64,000 nt of DNA from CAVYGN01 sp964413265 (GTDB taxonomy: Bacteria; Spirochaetota; Brevinematia; Brevinematales; JAOACQ01). Where the stretch lies: assembly GCA_964413265.1 (NCBI GenBank), contig CAYPRX010000073.1:1-64000 (forward strand). Direction: 5' to 3'. This document shows positions 25,903-35,574 of the stretch, one piece after another. Below the pieces are notes generated by a model that searched no databases, had not been told where the DNA came from, and worked only from the letters and a program-made list of their open reading frames with translations. The position numbers and the translations under genes are program-made. The number at the start of each line of letters is the position of its first letter. Position 1 is the first letter of the stretch.

Positions 25903-27606
25903 ATGCCGAATTTTAGTGAAATTTTAAAGAGGCTCCAGGATATCTTTAATAAATTGACCCTGATTCAGAAGGCAATATTGATCTTAATACTCCTGGGTGT
26001 CCTTGTTTCAGTAATATTCCTGACAAGCTTTTCAACAAGACAGACTTTTTCTATGCTTTACAAATCCCCGCTTTCGGCTGAAGAATATGCCAGGGTTACA
26101 AAAAAACTGACTGAATGGAATATCAGATTCGAGACAAAAGATGACAAATATGTGCTTCTAAGCGATGAAGCTCAAAGTCGCAATATCAGAATGAGGCTCG
26201 GACAGGAAGGGATAATTCCATCCAATGTCAAGGGTTGGGAATTGTTCGATACTGAGAAATTTACGACTACTGATTTTGAACGGAATGTAAACCTGCAGAG
26301 GGCCATAATCGGTGAAATGGTAAAACACCTGAAAAGTCTTGATGATATTGAAGATGTCTCCATTGAAGTGAGTTTTCCTAAAGAATCGCTGTATTCAGAT
26401 TACCAGTCTCCGACAACGGCTTCTGTGCTAATAACCCCTAAACCCTATACCGATTTAGCTGAAAATAAAAGCAAGGTAAAAGGTATAGTAAATCTTGTTG
26501 CTTACGGCATCCCTAATTTAAAGCCTGAAAATATTGTAGTGGTAGACAATAAAGGAAATGTCCTTTCTGATCTTTTAATACCTGATGAAGGTTCGGAAGC
26601 CATGAAACTGGCTCGAGAACACCTGAAAATAAAAGAAAGGGAACAGGCCATACTTATTGCAAAAATCAGAGGGGAACTGACCAAGTCAATAAGCCCCGAG
26701 CGACTTGTTGTTTCCGCTGATATTGAATTCGACTGGACCAAGAAAAAAACTGAGGCTGACAAAATAATTCCAACAGTCGTCAGGGAGAGGGACCCTCTTC
26801 TTTCTTATGACAACAGCTCTAATGAGGTAAATATCCCGGTAAGTCAAAAGGAAACCAAGGAGGACTTCCAGGGCCCGGCTTATGTGCCTGAAGGACCTGC
26901 AGGCGTAGAGAATAATATTCCACCGGCATTAAAGGATAAAATGGACCATTTTACCCATTACCAGAAGAATGAGGATATTGTAAATTATCAAAACAGTAAA
27001 GAAAAAATCATCGAAGAGAAAGCCCCTTACGAAATCAAGAGAATCTCTGTAGCTGTGGCTATAGACGGAATATGGGAAATACTCAGGAAAGACGATGGAG
27101 ACCCTATAATTACCAATGGCGGTATTGTTGCAAGGGTTTATCATCCAGTTGACGATATAAGCCTGAAGGGATATGAGGATTGGCTTAAAGGCGCTGTTAA
27201 TTATGATGCAAGGCGCGGTGATGAAGTTGTCGTCAGGTCGATAGCATTTGATCATACAAAAGATTTTGAAAAGGATAACGAAAATATAAGGAAAAAGATC
27301 CAGCTGAGAAGAACTCTCCTGGCTTCGATTATTGTACTGTTCTTGCTCTTCCTGGCGACACTCGCTTACAGAGCCTTTGCAAGAGAATTTGAAAGAAGAA
27401 GAAGACTTAGAGAAGAAGAGATAGCTCGCCAGCAGCAGGCTATGAGAGAAGCGGCATTAAGAGCTGCAGAGGAAGAAGCTGCAACAGTGGAGCTTTCCAT
27501 AGAAGAGAAAGCAAGGGCCGAACTCCTGGAAAATGCTATCAATATTTCCAGGGAAAGGCCTGACGATGTTTCCCGCCTTATCAGAACCTGGCTTGCAGAG
27601 GAATAG
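25903..27606 (+). CDS. fliF: Flagellar MS-ring protein FliF
   Basis: 567 aa, near the usual size. An N-terminal membrane helix (about 22-42) is followed by the YscJ/FliF ring-building motif region (LYKSPLSAEEYARVTKKL, FDTEKFTTTDFERNVNLQRAIIGEM), a large periplasmic part and a second helix (about 468-490). The cytoplasmic tail ends in DVSRLIRTWLAEE, the FliG-binding segment. It forms the ring that carries the switch and export gate. It lies between fliE and fliG with 9-19 nt gaps. Confidence 0.97.
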   Translation: MPNFSEILKRLQDIFNKLTLIQKAILILILLGVLVSVIFLTSFSTRQTFSMLYKSPLSAEEYARVTKKLTEWNIRFETKDDKYVLLSDEAQSRNIRMRLGQEGIIPSNVKGWELFDTEKFTTTDFERNVNLQRAIIGEMVKHLKSLDDIEDVSIEVSFPKESLYSDYQSPTTASVLITPKPYTDLAENKSKVKGIVNLVAYGIPNLKPENIVVVDNKGNVLSDLLIPDEGSEAMKLAREHLKIKEREQAILIAKIRGELTKSISPERLVVSADIEFDWTKKKTEADKIIPTVVRERDPLLSYDNSSNEVNIPVSQKETKEDFQGPAYVPEGPAGVENNIPPALKDKMDHFTHYQKNEDIVNYQNSKEKIIEEKAPYEIKRISVAVAIDGIWEILRKDDGDPIITNGGIVARVYHPVDDISLKGYEDWLKGAVNYDARRGDEVVVRSIAFDHTKDFEKDNENIRKKIQLRRTLLASIIVLFLLFLATLAYRAFAREFERRRRLREEEIARQQQAMREAALRAAEEEAATVELSIEEKARAELLENAINISRERPDDVSRLIRTWLAEE

Positions 27607-27615
27607 GAGGAATAT

Positions 27616-28725
27616 ATGGCTGATAATAAAATCACACAATCTGGGACTCCGGATTTGATGGCTACTGCGGAACAAACTGGAGGGGTTACTCATAAGGGTA
27701 AAACCACTGGAAAAAGGGAAAAGAAAAAAGCTCTTACAGGAAGGGAAAAAGCAGCTGTATTTCTGGTATCTATCGGCCCTGAAGTTTCTGCTGATATTTT
27801 CAAGCACCTCAAGGAGGACGAGGTTGAGGAGCTGACATTCGAGATAGCCAGAATCGATAAGGTCGATTCCGAGGAAAGGGACCAGGTTTTAATGGAATTC
27901 CAGGAATTAATGATGGCCCAGGATTTCATTGTAAACGGCGGCGTTGATTATGCAAGGGAAGTCCTTGAAAGAGCACTTGGAACTCAAAAGGCAGTAGATA
28001 TTATAAACAGGCTTACATCTTCTTTACAGACAAAACCTTTTGATTTTATAAGAAGAACAGATCCTGTACACCTTATAAACTTCATACAAAATGAGCACCC
28101 GCAGACGATAGCCCTCATCCTTTCTTATCTGGATTCACAGAAGGCGGCTCATATTATCAGCGCACTGCCTCATGAAATTCAGGCAGACGTGGCGAAGAGA
28201 ATTGCTACAATGGACAGGACTTCACCGGAAATATTACGTGAGGTTGAACGGGTGCTGGAGAGGAAACTCTCCACGCTTGCCAGCGAGGATTATACATCAG
28301 CCGGAGGCATTGATTCTGTTGTGGCTATACTTAATAATGCTGACAGATCAACTGAGAGGAACATTATCGAAGCCCTTGAAGAGGATGATCCTGACCTTGC
28401 CGAAGAGATCAAAAAGAAGATGTTTGTATTCGAGGATGTTATTACTCTTGACGACAGGTCTATTCAGAAAGTTTTGAGACATGTTGACACATCAGATCTT
28501 GCCAAAGCACTTAAGGCTGTAGACCCTGAGGTCCAGGATAAGATTTACAGAAATATGTCTAAAAGGGCAGCCCAGATGCTCAAGGAAGACATGGAATATA
28601 TGGGTCCAATAAGATTGAAAGACGTCGAAGAGGCTCAGCAGAAAATAGTTAATATCATCAGGAAACTTGAAGAGCAGGGCGAAATTGTACTTTCAAGGAA
28701 TGCTGAGGACGAAATTATCGTATAA
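27616..28725 (+). CDS. fliG: Flagellar motor switch protein FliG
   Basis: 369 aa. An N-terminal FliF-binding domain, the middle domain with the EHPQTIALILSYLDSQKAA and LPHEIQADVAKRIATMDRTSPEILREVE blocks (EHPQ motif), and the C-terminal torque domain with DDRSIQKVLRHVDTSDLAKALKAV are all present. A roughly 45-residue Lys/Thr/Gly-rich extension precedes the usual start of the protein. FliG converts stator force into rotation. It follows fliF by 9 nt. Confidence 0.97.
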   Translation: MADNKITQSGTPDLMATAEQTGGVTHKGKTTGKREKKKALTGREKAAVFLVSIGPEVSADIFKHLKEDEVEELTFEIARIDKVDSEERDQVLMEFQELMMAQDFIVNGGVDYAREVLERALGTQKAVDIINRLTSSLQTKPFDFIRRTDPVHLINFIQNEHPQTIALILSYLDSQKAAHIISALPHEIQADVAKRIATMDRTSPEILREVERVLERKLSTLASEDYTSAGGIDSVVAILNNADRSTERNIIEALEEDDPDLAEEIKKKMFVFEDVITLDDRSIQKVLRHVDTSDLAKALKAVDPEVQDKIYRNMSKRAAQMLKEDMEYMGPIRLKDVEEAQQKIVNIIRKLEEQGEIVLSRNAEDEIIV

Positions 28726-28745
28726 CATCTTTTCGGGGGATAAGT

Positions 28746-29777
28746 ATGGAAAATTCATACAACGATGTCCATGCCAAGATACTGAGGTCCGGCCAATATC
28801 TAATTGAAAGTACCAAGTTTGTTGTCCAGGCGCCGAAAGTTTTCAGAAAAACTAAAGAACAGGATGTTGATGAATCTACGAGAAGGATTGATGACCTGCA
28901 TAATGAGATTAAAAATTTGGAAACGGAAATTGCGACCAGATTGGATACCAGCCAGAGGGAATCGGATGAAATCATAAAAAAAGCCGAGTTAGATGCTGAA
29001 GCCATATTAAAGGAAGCTGAGAAGAATGCCTTTGAAAGAATTAAAAAATCTATGGAGGACAAAGATGCAGCAATAGGCCAGCAGGCATCTGAAGCCGAAA
29101 AAATTCTACTCGAGGCTAAAGAACAGAGTGCAGAAATAGTAAAGAAAGCTGAGGAGGAAGCTGAAAGGATAAAAAGTCAGTCTCGAAAGGATGCTTATGA
29201 AGCAGGAAGAGATGATGGATTCAGGGAAGGAAGTGAAGAGGTAAAAAACGCTGTGGAAAGGCTTCATTCCATAATCGGTGCTACAATAAAAGAAAGGGAA
29301 AAGATCCTTGTAAACAGTGAAAGGCAGATTATCAACCTGGTCATGACAATGGTGAGAAAAATAGTTAAAAGAATGAGTGAAGAAGACAATAAATTAGTGA
29401 TAAACAATGTCAAAGAAGCACTGAAACTTGTGCGGGGTGCTATGACAGTTTTTATCCATGTTAACATCAATGATTTCGATTTTGTTACAAAGCATAAGGC
29501 AGAATTAATAAAGATGATCGAAGGAATGCCTGAAGTCAAAATACTTGAGGATCCTTCTGTAGACAGGGGTGGCGTGTATATAGAGACTGATATAGGAGAG
29601 ATAGATGCCAAATTGTCGACCCAGCTTGAAGAAATTGAAAATAAAATCAAATATTATAGACCGATAATTGTTCAGGGTAAGATGCCTGAAAGAAAACTGG
29701 AAGTTACCGAAAAAAAAATTGATGGCGGAGAGTCTCAGAATGCAGAAGTATCATTGACGGATGATAAAGGTAGTTAA
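28746..29777 (+). CDS. fliH: Flagellar assembly protein FliH
   Basis: 343 aa, long for FliH. The middle (about 45-160) is a charged coiled coil rich in Glu, Lys and Ala with repeats like KAELDAEAILKEAEK, and G-x-x-x-G-type glycine spacing appears in EAGRDDGFREGSEEV. The C-terminal domain (VNSERQIINLVMTMVRKIVKRM... and GGVYIETDIGEIDAKLSTQLEEI) is conserved in FliH/YscL. FliH binds and restrains the ATPase FliI. It ends 2 nt before fliI. Confidence 0.93.
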   Translation: MENSYNDVHAKILRSGQYLIESTKFVVQAPKVFRKTKEQDVDESTRRIDDLHNEIKNLETEIATRLDTSQRESDEIIKKAELDAEAILKEAEKNAFERIKKSMEDKDAAIGQQASEAEKILLEAKEQSAEIVKKAEEEAERIKSQSRKDAYEAGRDDGFREGSEEVKNAVERLHSIIGATIKEREKILVNSERQIINLVMTMVRKIVKRMSEEDNKLVINNVKEALKLVRGAMTVFIHVNINDFDFVTKHKAELIKMIEGMPEVKILEDPSVDRGGVYIETDIGEIDAKLSTQLEEIENKIKYYRPIIVQGKMPERKLEVTEKKIDGGESQNAEVSLTDDKGS

Positions 29778-29779
29778 TT

Positions 29780-31144
29780 ATGTCTGAAACTCTCATTGAT
29801 GATTATGAAATAAAAACAGAAGATGTTTTTGAAAAATATGAAAAATCCCTTGAGAGAGTCGTTCCCATCAAAACAATCGGAAGGGTCAGCGATGTTGTTG
29901 GGATTTCAATAGAATCCATCGGGCCTTTCGCCTCAATAGGTGACGTCTGCCAGATAGAAATTAAATGCAAAACAAAAGAAAATCTGAAGGCTGAAGTTGT
30001 TGGATTTAAAGACAGCAAAACATTGATAATGCCTCTTGGAGAAGTCAAGGGAATATCCCCTGGTAATCGCATACTTAACCTTGGAAGAAAACTTGAAATA
30101 CCTGTAGGAAGTGAACTTCTCGGCAGAATAATCGGTGGAGACGGTACACCGATTGACGGAAAGGGCGATGTTAAAGCGGCAGATTATTATCCCGTCGATA
30201 GGGATCCTCCCGATCCGTATAAAAGAAAGAGGATAACAGAACCTATTGCCACCGGAATAAAGGCTATAGACGGAGTTCTTACAATAGGCAAGGGGCAAAG
30301 GATAGGGATATTCTCAGGAAGCGGTGTCGGTAAGTCCACGCTTCTGGGCATGGTAGCAAGAAATACCTCAGCTGATATTAATGTTATCGGTCTCATAGGG
30401 GAAAGAGGAAGGGAAGTAAGAGATTTCATAGAAAGAGACCTTGGGGAAGAAGGCCTGAAAAAATCAGTAGTAGTATCGGTAACTTCAAATCTGCCCCCGC
30501 TTCTCAGAATAAGAGGAGCTTATGTCGCAACTGCAGTTGCCGAGTATTTCAGGGACCAGGGACTTGATGTTATGCTATTGATGGATTCTGTCACCAGGTT
30601 TGCAATGTCGCAGAGAGAGGTTGGTCTGGCTATCGGAGAACCCCCTGCTACGAAGGGTTATACTCCGAGTGTTTTCTCAGTATTGCCGAGGTTACTGGAA
30701 AGGAGTGGAACTTCTGAAAAAGGGACTATTACGGCATTCTACACAGTACTGGTTGAAGGCGATGATATTAATGAGCCTATTTCAGATGCATGCAGAGGTA
30801 TACTTGACGGCCATATTATTCTTTCCAGGAGTCTTGCATCAAAAAATCACTACCCTGCCATTGATATTCTTAACAGTATAAGCAGGCTTATGGTCGATGT
30901 GACTGAAGACATTCAAAAAAATAACGCAAACAGGTTAAGGGAAGTTCTGGCGACATACAGGGATTCTGAAGATCTAATAAATATAGGGGCATATGTAAGA
31001 GGGTCAAATCCGTCAATTGACTATGCGCTGAGTAAGATTCAGAAGATCGAACAATTTACGAAACAGGGGATATTTGAAAAGTCCGGTTATAATGAAACTT
31101 TGGCTAAGCTTAATTCAATTTTTGAGGAAGTGCATAGACGCTGA
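29780..31144 (+). CDS. fliI: Flagellum-specific ATP synthase FliI
   Basis: 454 aa. The export ATPase has its Walker A in IFSGSGVGKSTLLG (about 177-190), IGERGREVRDFIER, the Walker B-like VMLLMDSVTRFAMSQREVGLA and GEPPATKGYTPSVFSVLPRLLERSG, exactly the FliI/YscN pattern. It energises substrate delivery to the export gate. It is the last flagellar gene here: fliJ, which usually follows fliI, is absent. Its stop directly abuts the stop of the convergent murG. Confidence 0.97.
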   Translation: MSETLIDDYEIKTEDVFEKYEKSLERVVPIKTIGRVSDVVGISIESIGPFASIGDVCQIEIKCKTKENLKAEVVGFKDSKTLIMPLGEVKGISPGNRILNLGRKLEIPVGSELLGRIIGGDGTPIDGKGDVKAADYYPVDRDPPDPYKRKRITEPIATGIKAIDGVLTIGKGQRIGIFSGSGVGKSTLLGMVARNTSADINVIGLIGERGREVRDFIERDLGEEGLKKSVVVSVTSNLPPLLRIRGAYVATAVAEYFRDQGLDVMLLMDSVTRFAMSQREVGLAIGEPPATKGYTPSVFSVLPRLLERSGTSEKGTITAFYTVLVEGDDINEPISDACRGILDGHIILSRSLASKNHYPAIDILNSISRLMVDVTEDIQKNNANRLREVLATYRDSEDLINIGAYVRGSNPSIDYALSKIQKIEQFTKQGIFEKSGYNETLAKLNSIFEEVHRR

Positions 31145-32251
31145 TCATTTGGTCATATAGGCCGAATAATTGGCGATAATACAATCAGTTATGACCTTTT
31201 CTGAAAATTGAGGTCTTTGTGAACTTATCTTTCTGATGTTTTCAATATAGAACGGCAGATTTTCAAGCATCTTAAATAGCTTATCGGAGAGAAGCGCAGG
31301 GGATAGTTCATCTTCGCTTACTGCAATCCCGCAGTTATTTGATATTAAATAATAAGCGTTAAGCGCCTGGTGATTGTCCGGGGAAAATCTAATCGGTATC
31401 AATATAGCAGGGCATTCGTAATATATTAATTCCGATATTGATGATGCACCAGCCCTTGAAATAACACAGTTGGAGGCTGAAAAAAATGAATCCATCCTTT
31501 CGATGAATTGATATAACCTCAAGTTCGGAAAATCGCACTCCAGCCGTGAGATCTCACCGGATACCTGAAACTTTTTATATTCTACGGAACCTGCACTCCA
31601 TATGACTCCGATATTTTTATTTAATAACTCCGGTAATATTTTGATTATACATTCATTTATTGTTTTAGAGCCCTGGCTTCCGCTTGTTATCCCTATAATG
31701 TTATTAAACTCATCTAAATTAAAGAAAGATTTTGCCCTGCTGCGAGAAATTTTGTTATGAAAAAGTGAAGGATTTCCGGTGAAAACACTTTTTTTGGCGG
31801 GTATTTTTTTAGTTTCAGGGAATGATGTAAATATTTTTCTGGAAAACGGGGCATAAATCCTGTTGGTGACCCCCGCAACGCTGTTCTGCTCTATAATATA
31901 GAGCGGTTTCCTCAGGAACACGGCGGACAATGCCGCTGGATTTGAAATATATCCCCCTGTTATAACAATAAAATCAGGATTGAACTTTCTTATATGGGAG
32001 AGGACCTTAAAAAAATTGATTATAATTTTTAAGATATAAACAGGAGTTTTAAAAGATAATTTTCTGGATATATTTTTAAGTGGAAGCAGATAACGGTCCC
32101 TTTTTTCAACGATTTCAGACACGGGGTAATTAAGATCGAATGTACTCATGATATAAAGACAGTCTATGTTCCTTTTTTTAATTTCCCTGTAAATTGCTAA
32201 TCCGGGAATTAAATGCCCCCCCGTCCTTCCGCCGCTTACTAAAGCCCTCAT
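31145..32251 (-). CDS. murG: UDP-N-acetylglucosamine--MurNAc-pentapeptide transferase MurG
   Basis: 368 aa GT-B glycosyltransferase that makes lipid II. The N-terminal G-loop reads SGGRTGGHLIPGLAI, the second G-loop region FIVITGGYISNPAAL, and the C-terminal nucleotide-binding part includes TSGSQGSKTINE and SRAGASSISELIYYECPAILIPI with PDNHQALNA. It sits alone on the minus strand between fliI and a plus-strand TPR gene. Length is ordinary. Confidence 0.94.
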   Translation of the reverse strand: MRALVSGGRTGGHLIPGLAIYREIKKRNIDCLYIMSTFDLNYPVSEIVEKRDRYLLPLKNISRKLSFKTPVYILKIIINFFKVLSHIRKFNPDFIVITGGYISNPAALSAVFLRKPLYIIEQNSVAGVTNRIYAPFSRKIFTSFPETKKIPAKKSVFTGNPSLFHNKISRSRAKSFFNLDEFNNIIGITSGSQGSKTINECIIKILPELLNKNIGVIWSAGSVEYKKFQVSGEISRLECDFPNLRLYQFIERMDSFFSASNCVISRAGASSISELIYYECPAILIPIRFSPDNHQALNAYYLISNNCGIAVSEDELSPALLSDKLFKMLENLPFYIENIRKISSQRPQFSEKVITDCIIANYSAYMTK

Positions 32252-32362
32252 TTGCTCATCCCTGAAAAATTAATTTAGAATTTTATATATCACCTGCTAA
32301 AATAGCAAATATTCAGGGGCTATATTATAATTTTATGCTTCAGACCTTGCAGGAGGTTTTCA

Positions 32363-33076
32363 ATGTTCAGAGTATTCATCCTGAGCGTCCTGATTTGTAT
32401 CTTCACTTCTTCAATTTATTCGGAAACAGATGACTCTATTTGGAGTAACAGGGATAGTGCCGAGGGGTCAAAAAAAGCCTACGAGTATTACAAAGAATTA
32501 TTCGGCAATGAAACAAATTATGAAAACGCATGGAAATTCGCACGTTCAGCTTTTTACTATGCTGATAATTATTTACAATTGAATGATATGAAAAAAAAGA
32601 TATTCTCTGAAGCTAAAATCGCCTCCGAAATTGCCACTAATCTAGAACCTGAAAAAGTTGAGGGTCATTATTACCTTGCAATATGTGTAGGTTCCCTGGC
32701 TGAAGTTAGCAGTATTTTTGAAAACTTATCAGTCGCCGATATCATTATCAGAGAAGCAACAAAGGTCATCAACATAGACCCCTATTTTGATGATGGGGGT
32801 GGTTATATGCTCAGGGGACGTGTCTATCAAATGGCTCCGGCAATAATCAGTGTGGGTGACCGCCAGAAAGCGATCAAAGACTATGAAAAAGCGCTTGAAT
32901 ACGGACCTGATAATAGAACTTTGTACAGGTTTTATGCGGAACTTTTGATGGATTTTAACAGGAAAAAAGCGGCAGAAATAATAACAAGAGGGCTCAGTAT
33001 TCCTCCGGCCCTTGAAGATGTAAGCCAGGATCATGAAGAAATCAAGATCCTGAAAAATCTCCAGAGTAAGCTTTAA
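32363..33076 (+). CDS. Secreted TPR-like protein
   Basis: 237 aa. An N-terminal signal peptide (MFRVFILSVLICIFTSSIYS) is followed by helical repeats: FSEAKIASEIATNLEPEKVEGHYYLAICVG, VADIIIREATKVINIDPYFDDGGGYMLRGRVYQM and RQKAIKDYEKALEYGPDNRTLYRFYAELL. The arrangement resembles the periplasmic TatT/RMD-like TPR group in spirochaetes, but this is only a resemblance. AGGAGG stands before the ATG. It may act in the periplasm as a protein-interaction scaffold. Confidence 0.7.
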   Translation: MFRVFILSVLICIFTSSIYSETDDSIWSNRDSAEGSKKAYEYYKELFGNETNYENAWKFARSAFYYADNYLQLNDMKKKIFSEAKIASEIATNLEPEKVEGHYYLAICVGSLAEVSSIFENLSVADIIIREATKVINIDPYFDDGGGYMLRGRVYQMAPAIISVGDRQKAIKDYEKALEYGPDNRTLYRFYAELLMDFNRKKAAEIITRGLSIPPALEDVSQDHEEIKILKNLQSKL

Positions 33077-33078
33077 TA

Positions 33079-35574
33079 TTACTGGAGCTCTGCTTTTTCA
33101 AGCGGGATAATTTTTGTTCCTTTATGGATTATTTTTAGACTTATCCTCTGCTTCTTAAGGGTTATTGCTATCTCGATCGGCGATTTCAGGTCATCTGTGC
33201 TGATATTTTCATGGAGCAAAAGTTCCGTCGAAGGAATTTCTATATATTTACTTATCGCCCTCGAGAGGGATCTCGCACCATACTTGCTTTCATATCCTTC
33301 GGCTATAATATAATTCCTTACTTCACTGCTAACCTTGAATTTGATTCCTTTCAGAGATAGATTGTCGTTAAGCTCGAAGATCATCCTGTCGAATATTTCA
33401 TTGAGCACGGGTCCGTCAAGGGGATTGAATATTACAATATCGTCAATTCTGTTAAGGAATTCCGGTTTAAAATACTGTTTTAGTTCGTTAAATAGAAATT
33501 CCTTATTTTTATCATCTTTTGAGGCATTGTCCAGAAAACCCATATTGCCTTTGTTTGCAAGTTTATCTGTTCCCAGATTAGAGGTAAGTATAATAATTGT
33601 ATTTCTAAAATCAATTTTATTCCCTAGACTGTCGGTAATAAAACCTTCATCAAGGATCTGAAGAAGCATATTAAAAATTTCCGGATGAGCTTTCTCAATT
33701 TCGTCAAAAAGTACGACTGAATATGGTTTTCTTCTTATCTTTTCAGTCAATTCTCCGCCGGATTCATGTCCTATATACCCCGGAGGAGCGCCGACGAGCT
33801 TTGATACATTGAATTTCTCCATATATTCGCTCATATCAACCCTGATCAGATCATCTTCGGATCCGAATATGAACCTGGCCAGACTTTTGGCAAGAGCAGT
33901 TTTTCCGACGCCTGTAGGACCTATAAAAATCAGGCTCGATATCGGCTTGCCGACCCTTTTAAGTCCCGCTACGCTCTTTTTGATAGCGTTCGAAACTGTT
34001 TCAATGGCATTGTCCTGCCCTTTGATGCTTATTTTTAATTCTGTGCCTATATTTAAATATCTTTTTTTGTTATTTTCATCATCAAGACGGTGAATTGGAA
34101 TGTTAGTTATCGAAGAAAGGACACGTTCTATTTCCTTTTGATCGATTATGATTTTTTCCATTTTGTTTTCAGAAAGCCATTGAGATTTTACCTCTTCATA
34201 AATGCCCCTTAGTTCTTTGATTCTGTCTCTGATATATGCGGCTTTTTCATAAACCTGGGATTTAACCATACTGTTCTTTTTTTCTTCAAGTTCATTTATC
34301 TCCCGTTCTACCTTTAGAAGCTCTTCGGGTTTTCCGTCCAGAGATATACCGCAAAAAGACCCTGCTTCATCAATTAGATCTATCGCTTTATCTGGAAGTT
34401 TTCTATCTGAAATATACCTGTTTGCAAATTTTACTGCCGCTTCTATGGCTCTGTCGGTATATGTGACATTATGATATTGTTCATACTTGAATTTTATTTT
34501 ATTCAATATTTCAATAGTTTCAGAGATAGTGGGCTCGTTAACTGTTATTGTCTGGAATCTGCGCAGAAGTGCCTTATCCCTTTCGAAACGTTTTCTATAT
34601 TCATCGAATGTTGTTGCGCCGATACATCTTATCGAACCCCTTGCCAGGGCTGGTTTTAACATGTTTGACGCATCGAGAGCTCCTTCAGCATTCCCTGCGC
34701 CAAGGATAGTATGTATCTCATCTATAAACAGTATGACATCTTCCGATTCTTCGGCTTCCTTTATGATGTTCTTCATCCTTTCTTCGAATTCTCCCCTGTA
34801 TTTTGTACCAGCAACCACCAGTCCAAGATCAAGGAGCATGATTCTTTTGTCAATAAGCTTATCTGGAACCGTATTATCAGCTATCAATTGAGCGAGGCCT
34901 TCAATGATGGCAGTTTTACCGACGCCAGGTTCGCCGATGAGGATGGGATTATTCTTTTGCCTTCTGCAAAGGACCTGGACTATCCTTCTTATCTCGGATC
35001 CTCTTCCGATAACTGGATCGAGCTTATCTCCGGCTGCCATCTGTGTAAGATTTTTAGAATAACGGTCAAGAAATTGAGTCTTGATCTGTTTTTTCTTGAC
35101 CTTTGTCACATTGATCTCACCATAGCCAACGGTTTTTATTACCGATTGTCGCATAAAATGAATATCTATATTTCTGTTTGCAAAAATTATGGGAATGAGA
35201 GCGTCGGGGTCTTCTTCGGCCAGAAGTCCAAGCAGAATATGCTCAGTTCCAATATAATTATGGCCAATGATTTTTGATTCCTGTTTACAAAGCTCAATCA
35301 CGTTTTTAAACCGGTTTGAAGGGGGTATTCCGCCCAGTGTAAGAGTATTGGTTGATTTACTCCTTAAGATCATTTCAAGCTCTCTTTTTATATCATCGAG
35401 GTCAAGACCAAGATATGCCAGGGCTCTGATGCCGGAACTATCGGATTCCCTCACGATCCCGAGAAATAAATGTTCCGGAAGGACCTGGTCGTTGAATAAT
35501 CTTCTTGCTTCCTGCTGGGCAAGTATAGTTATTACCTTTTGGGCGCTTGGAGTAAAACCGGTAAAATCATTCAT
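33079..35574 (-). CDS. clpC: ATP-dependent Clp protease ATP-binding subunit ClpC
   Basis: 831 aa AAA+ unfoldase. Domains in order: Clp-N double repeat (1-145), AAA1 with Walker A GEPGVGKT (about 214-221), a UVR/M-like coiled coil (about 425-460, KSQVYEKAAYIRDRIKELRG), and AAA2 with GPTGVGKT near 555. A loop with GNMGFLDN fits the I/L/M-G-F tripeptide that docks on ClpP. It unfolds substrates, including arginine-phosphorylated ones when McsB is active. Its start overlaps the mcsB stop by one base (ATGA-type), and mcsA-mcsB-clpC form one operon. No ctsR is present. Confidence 0.95.
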   Translation of the reverse strand: MNDFTGFTPSAQKVITILAQQEARRLFNDQVLPEHLFLGIVRESDSSGIRALAYLGLDLDDIKRELEMILRSKSTNTLTLGGIPPSNRFKNVIELCKQESKIIGHNYIGTEHILLGLLAEEDPDALIPIIFANRNIDIHFMRQSVIKTVGYGEINVTKVKKKQIKTQFLDRYSKNLTQMAAGDKLDPVIGRGSEIRRIVQVLCRRQKNNPILIGEPGVGKTAIIEGLAQLIADNTVPDKLIDKRIMLLDLGLVVAGTKYRGEFEERMKNIIKEAEESEDVILFIDEIHTILGAGNAEGALDASNMLKPALARGSIRCIGATTFDEYRKRFERDKALLRRFQTITVNEPTISETIEILNKIKFKYEQYHNVTYTDRAIEAAVKFANRYISDRKLPDKAIDLIDEAGSFCGISLDGKPEELLKVEREINELEEKKNSMVKSQVYEKAAYIRDRIKELRGIYEEVKSQWLSENKMEKIIIDQKEIERVLSSITNIPIHRLDDENNKKRYLNIGTELKISIKGQDNAIETVSNAIKKSVAGLKRVGKPISSLIFIGPTGVGKTALAKSLARFIFGSEDDLIRVDMSEYMEKFNVSKLVGAPPGYIGHESGGELTEKIRRKPYSVVLFDEIEKAHPEIFNMLLQILDEGFITDSLGNKIDFRNTIIILTSNLGTDKLANKGNMGFLDNASKDDKNKEFLFNELKQYFKPEFLNRIDDIVIFNPLDGPVLNEIFDRMIFELNDNLSLKGIKFKVSSEVRNYIIAEGYESKYGARSLSRAISKYIEIPSTELLLHENISTDDLKSPIEIAITLKKQRISLKIIHKGTKIIPLEKAELQ

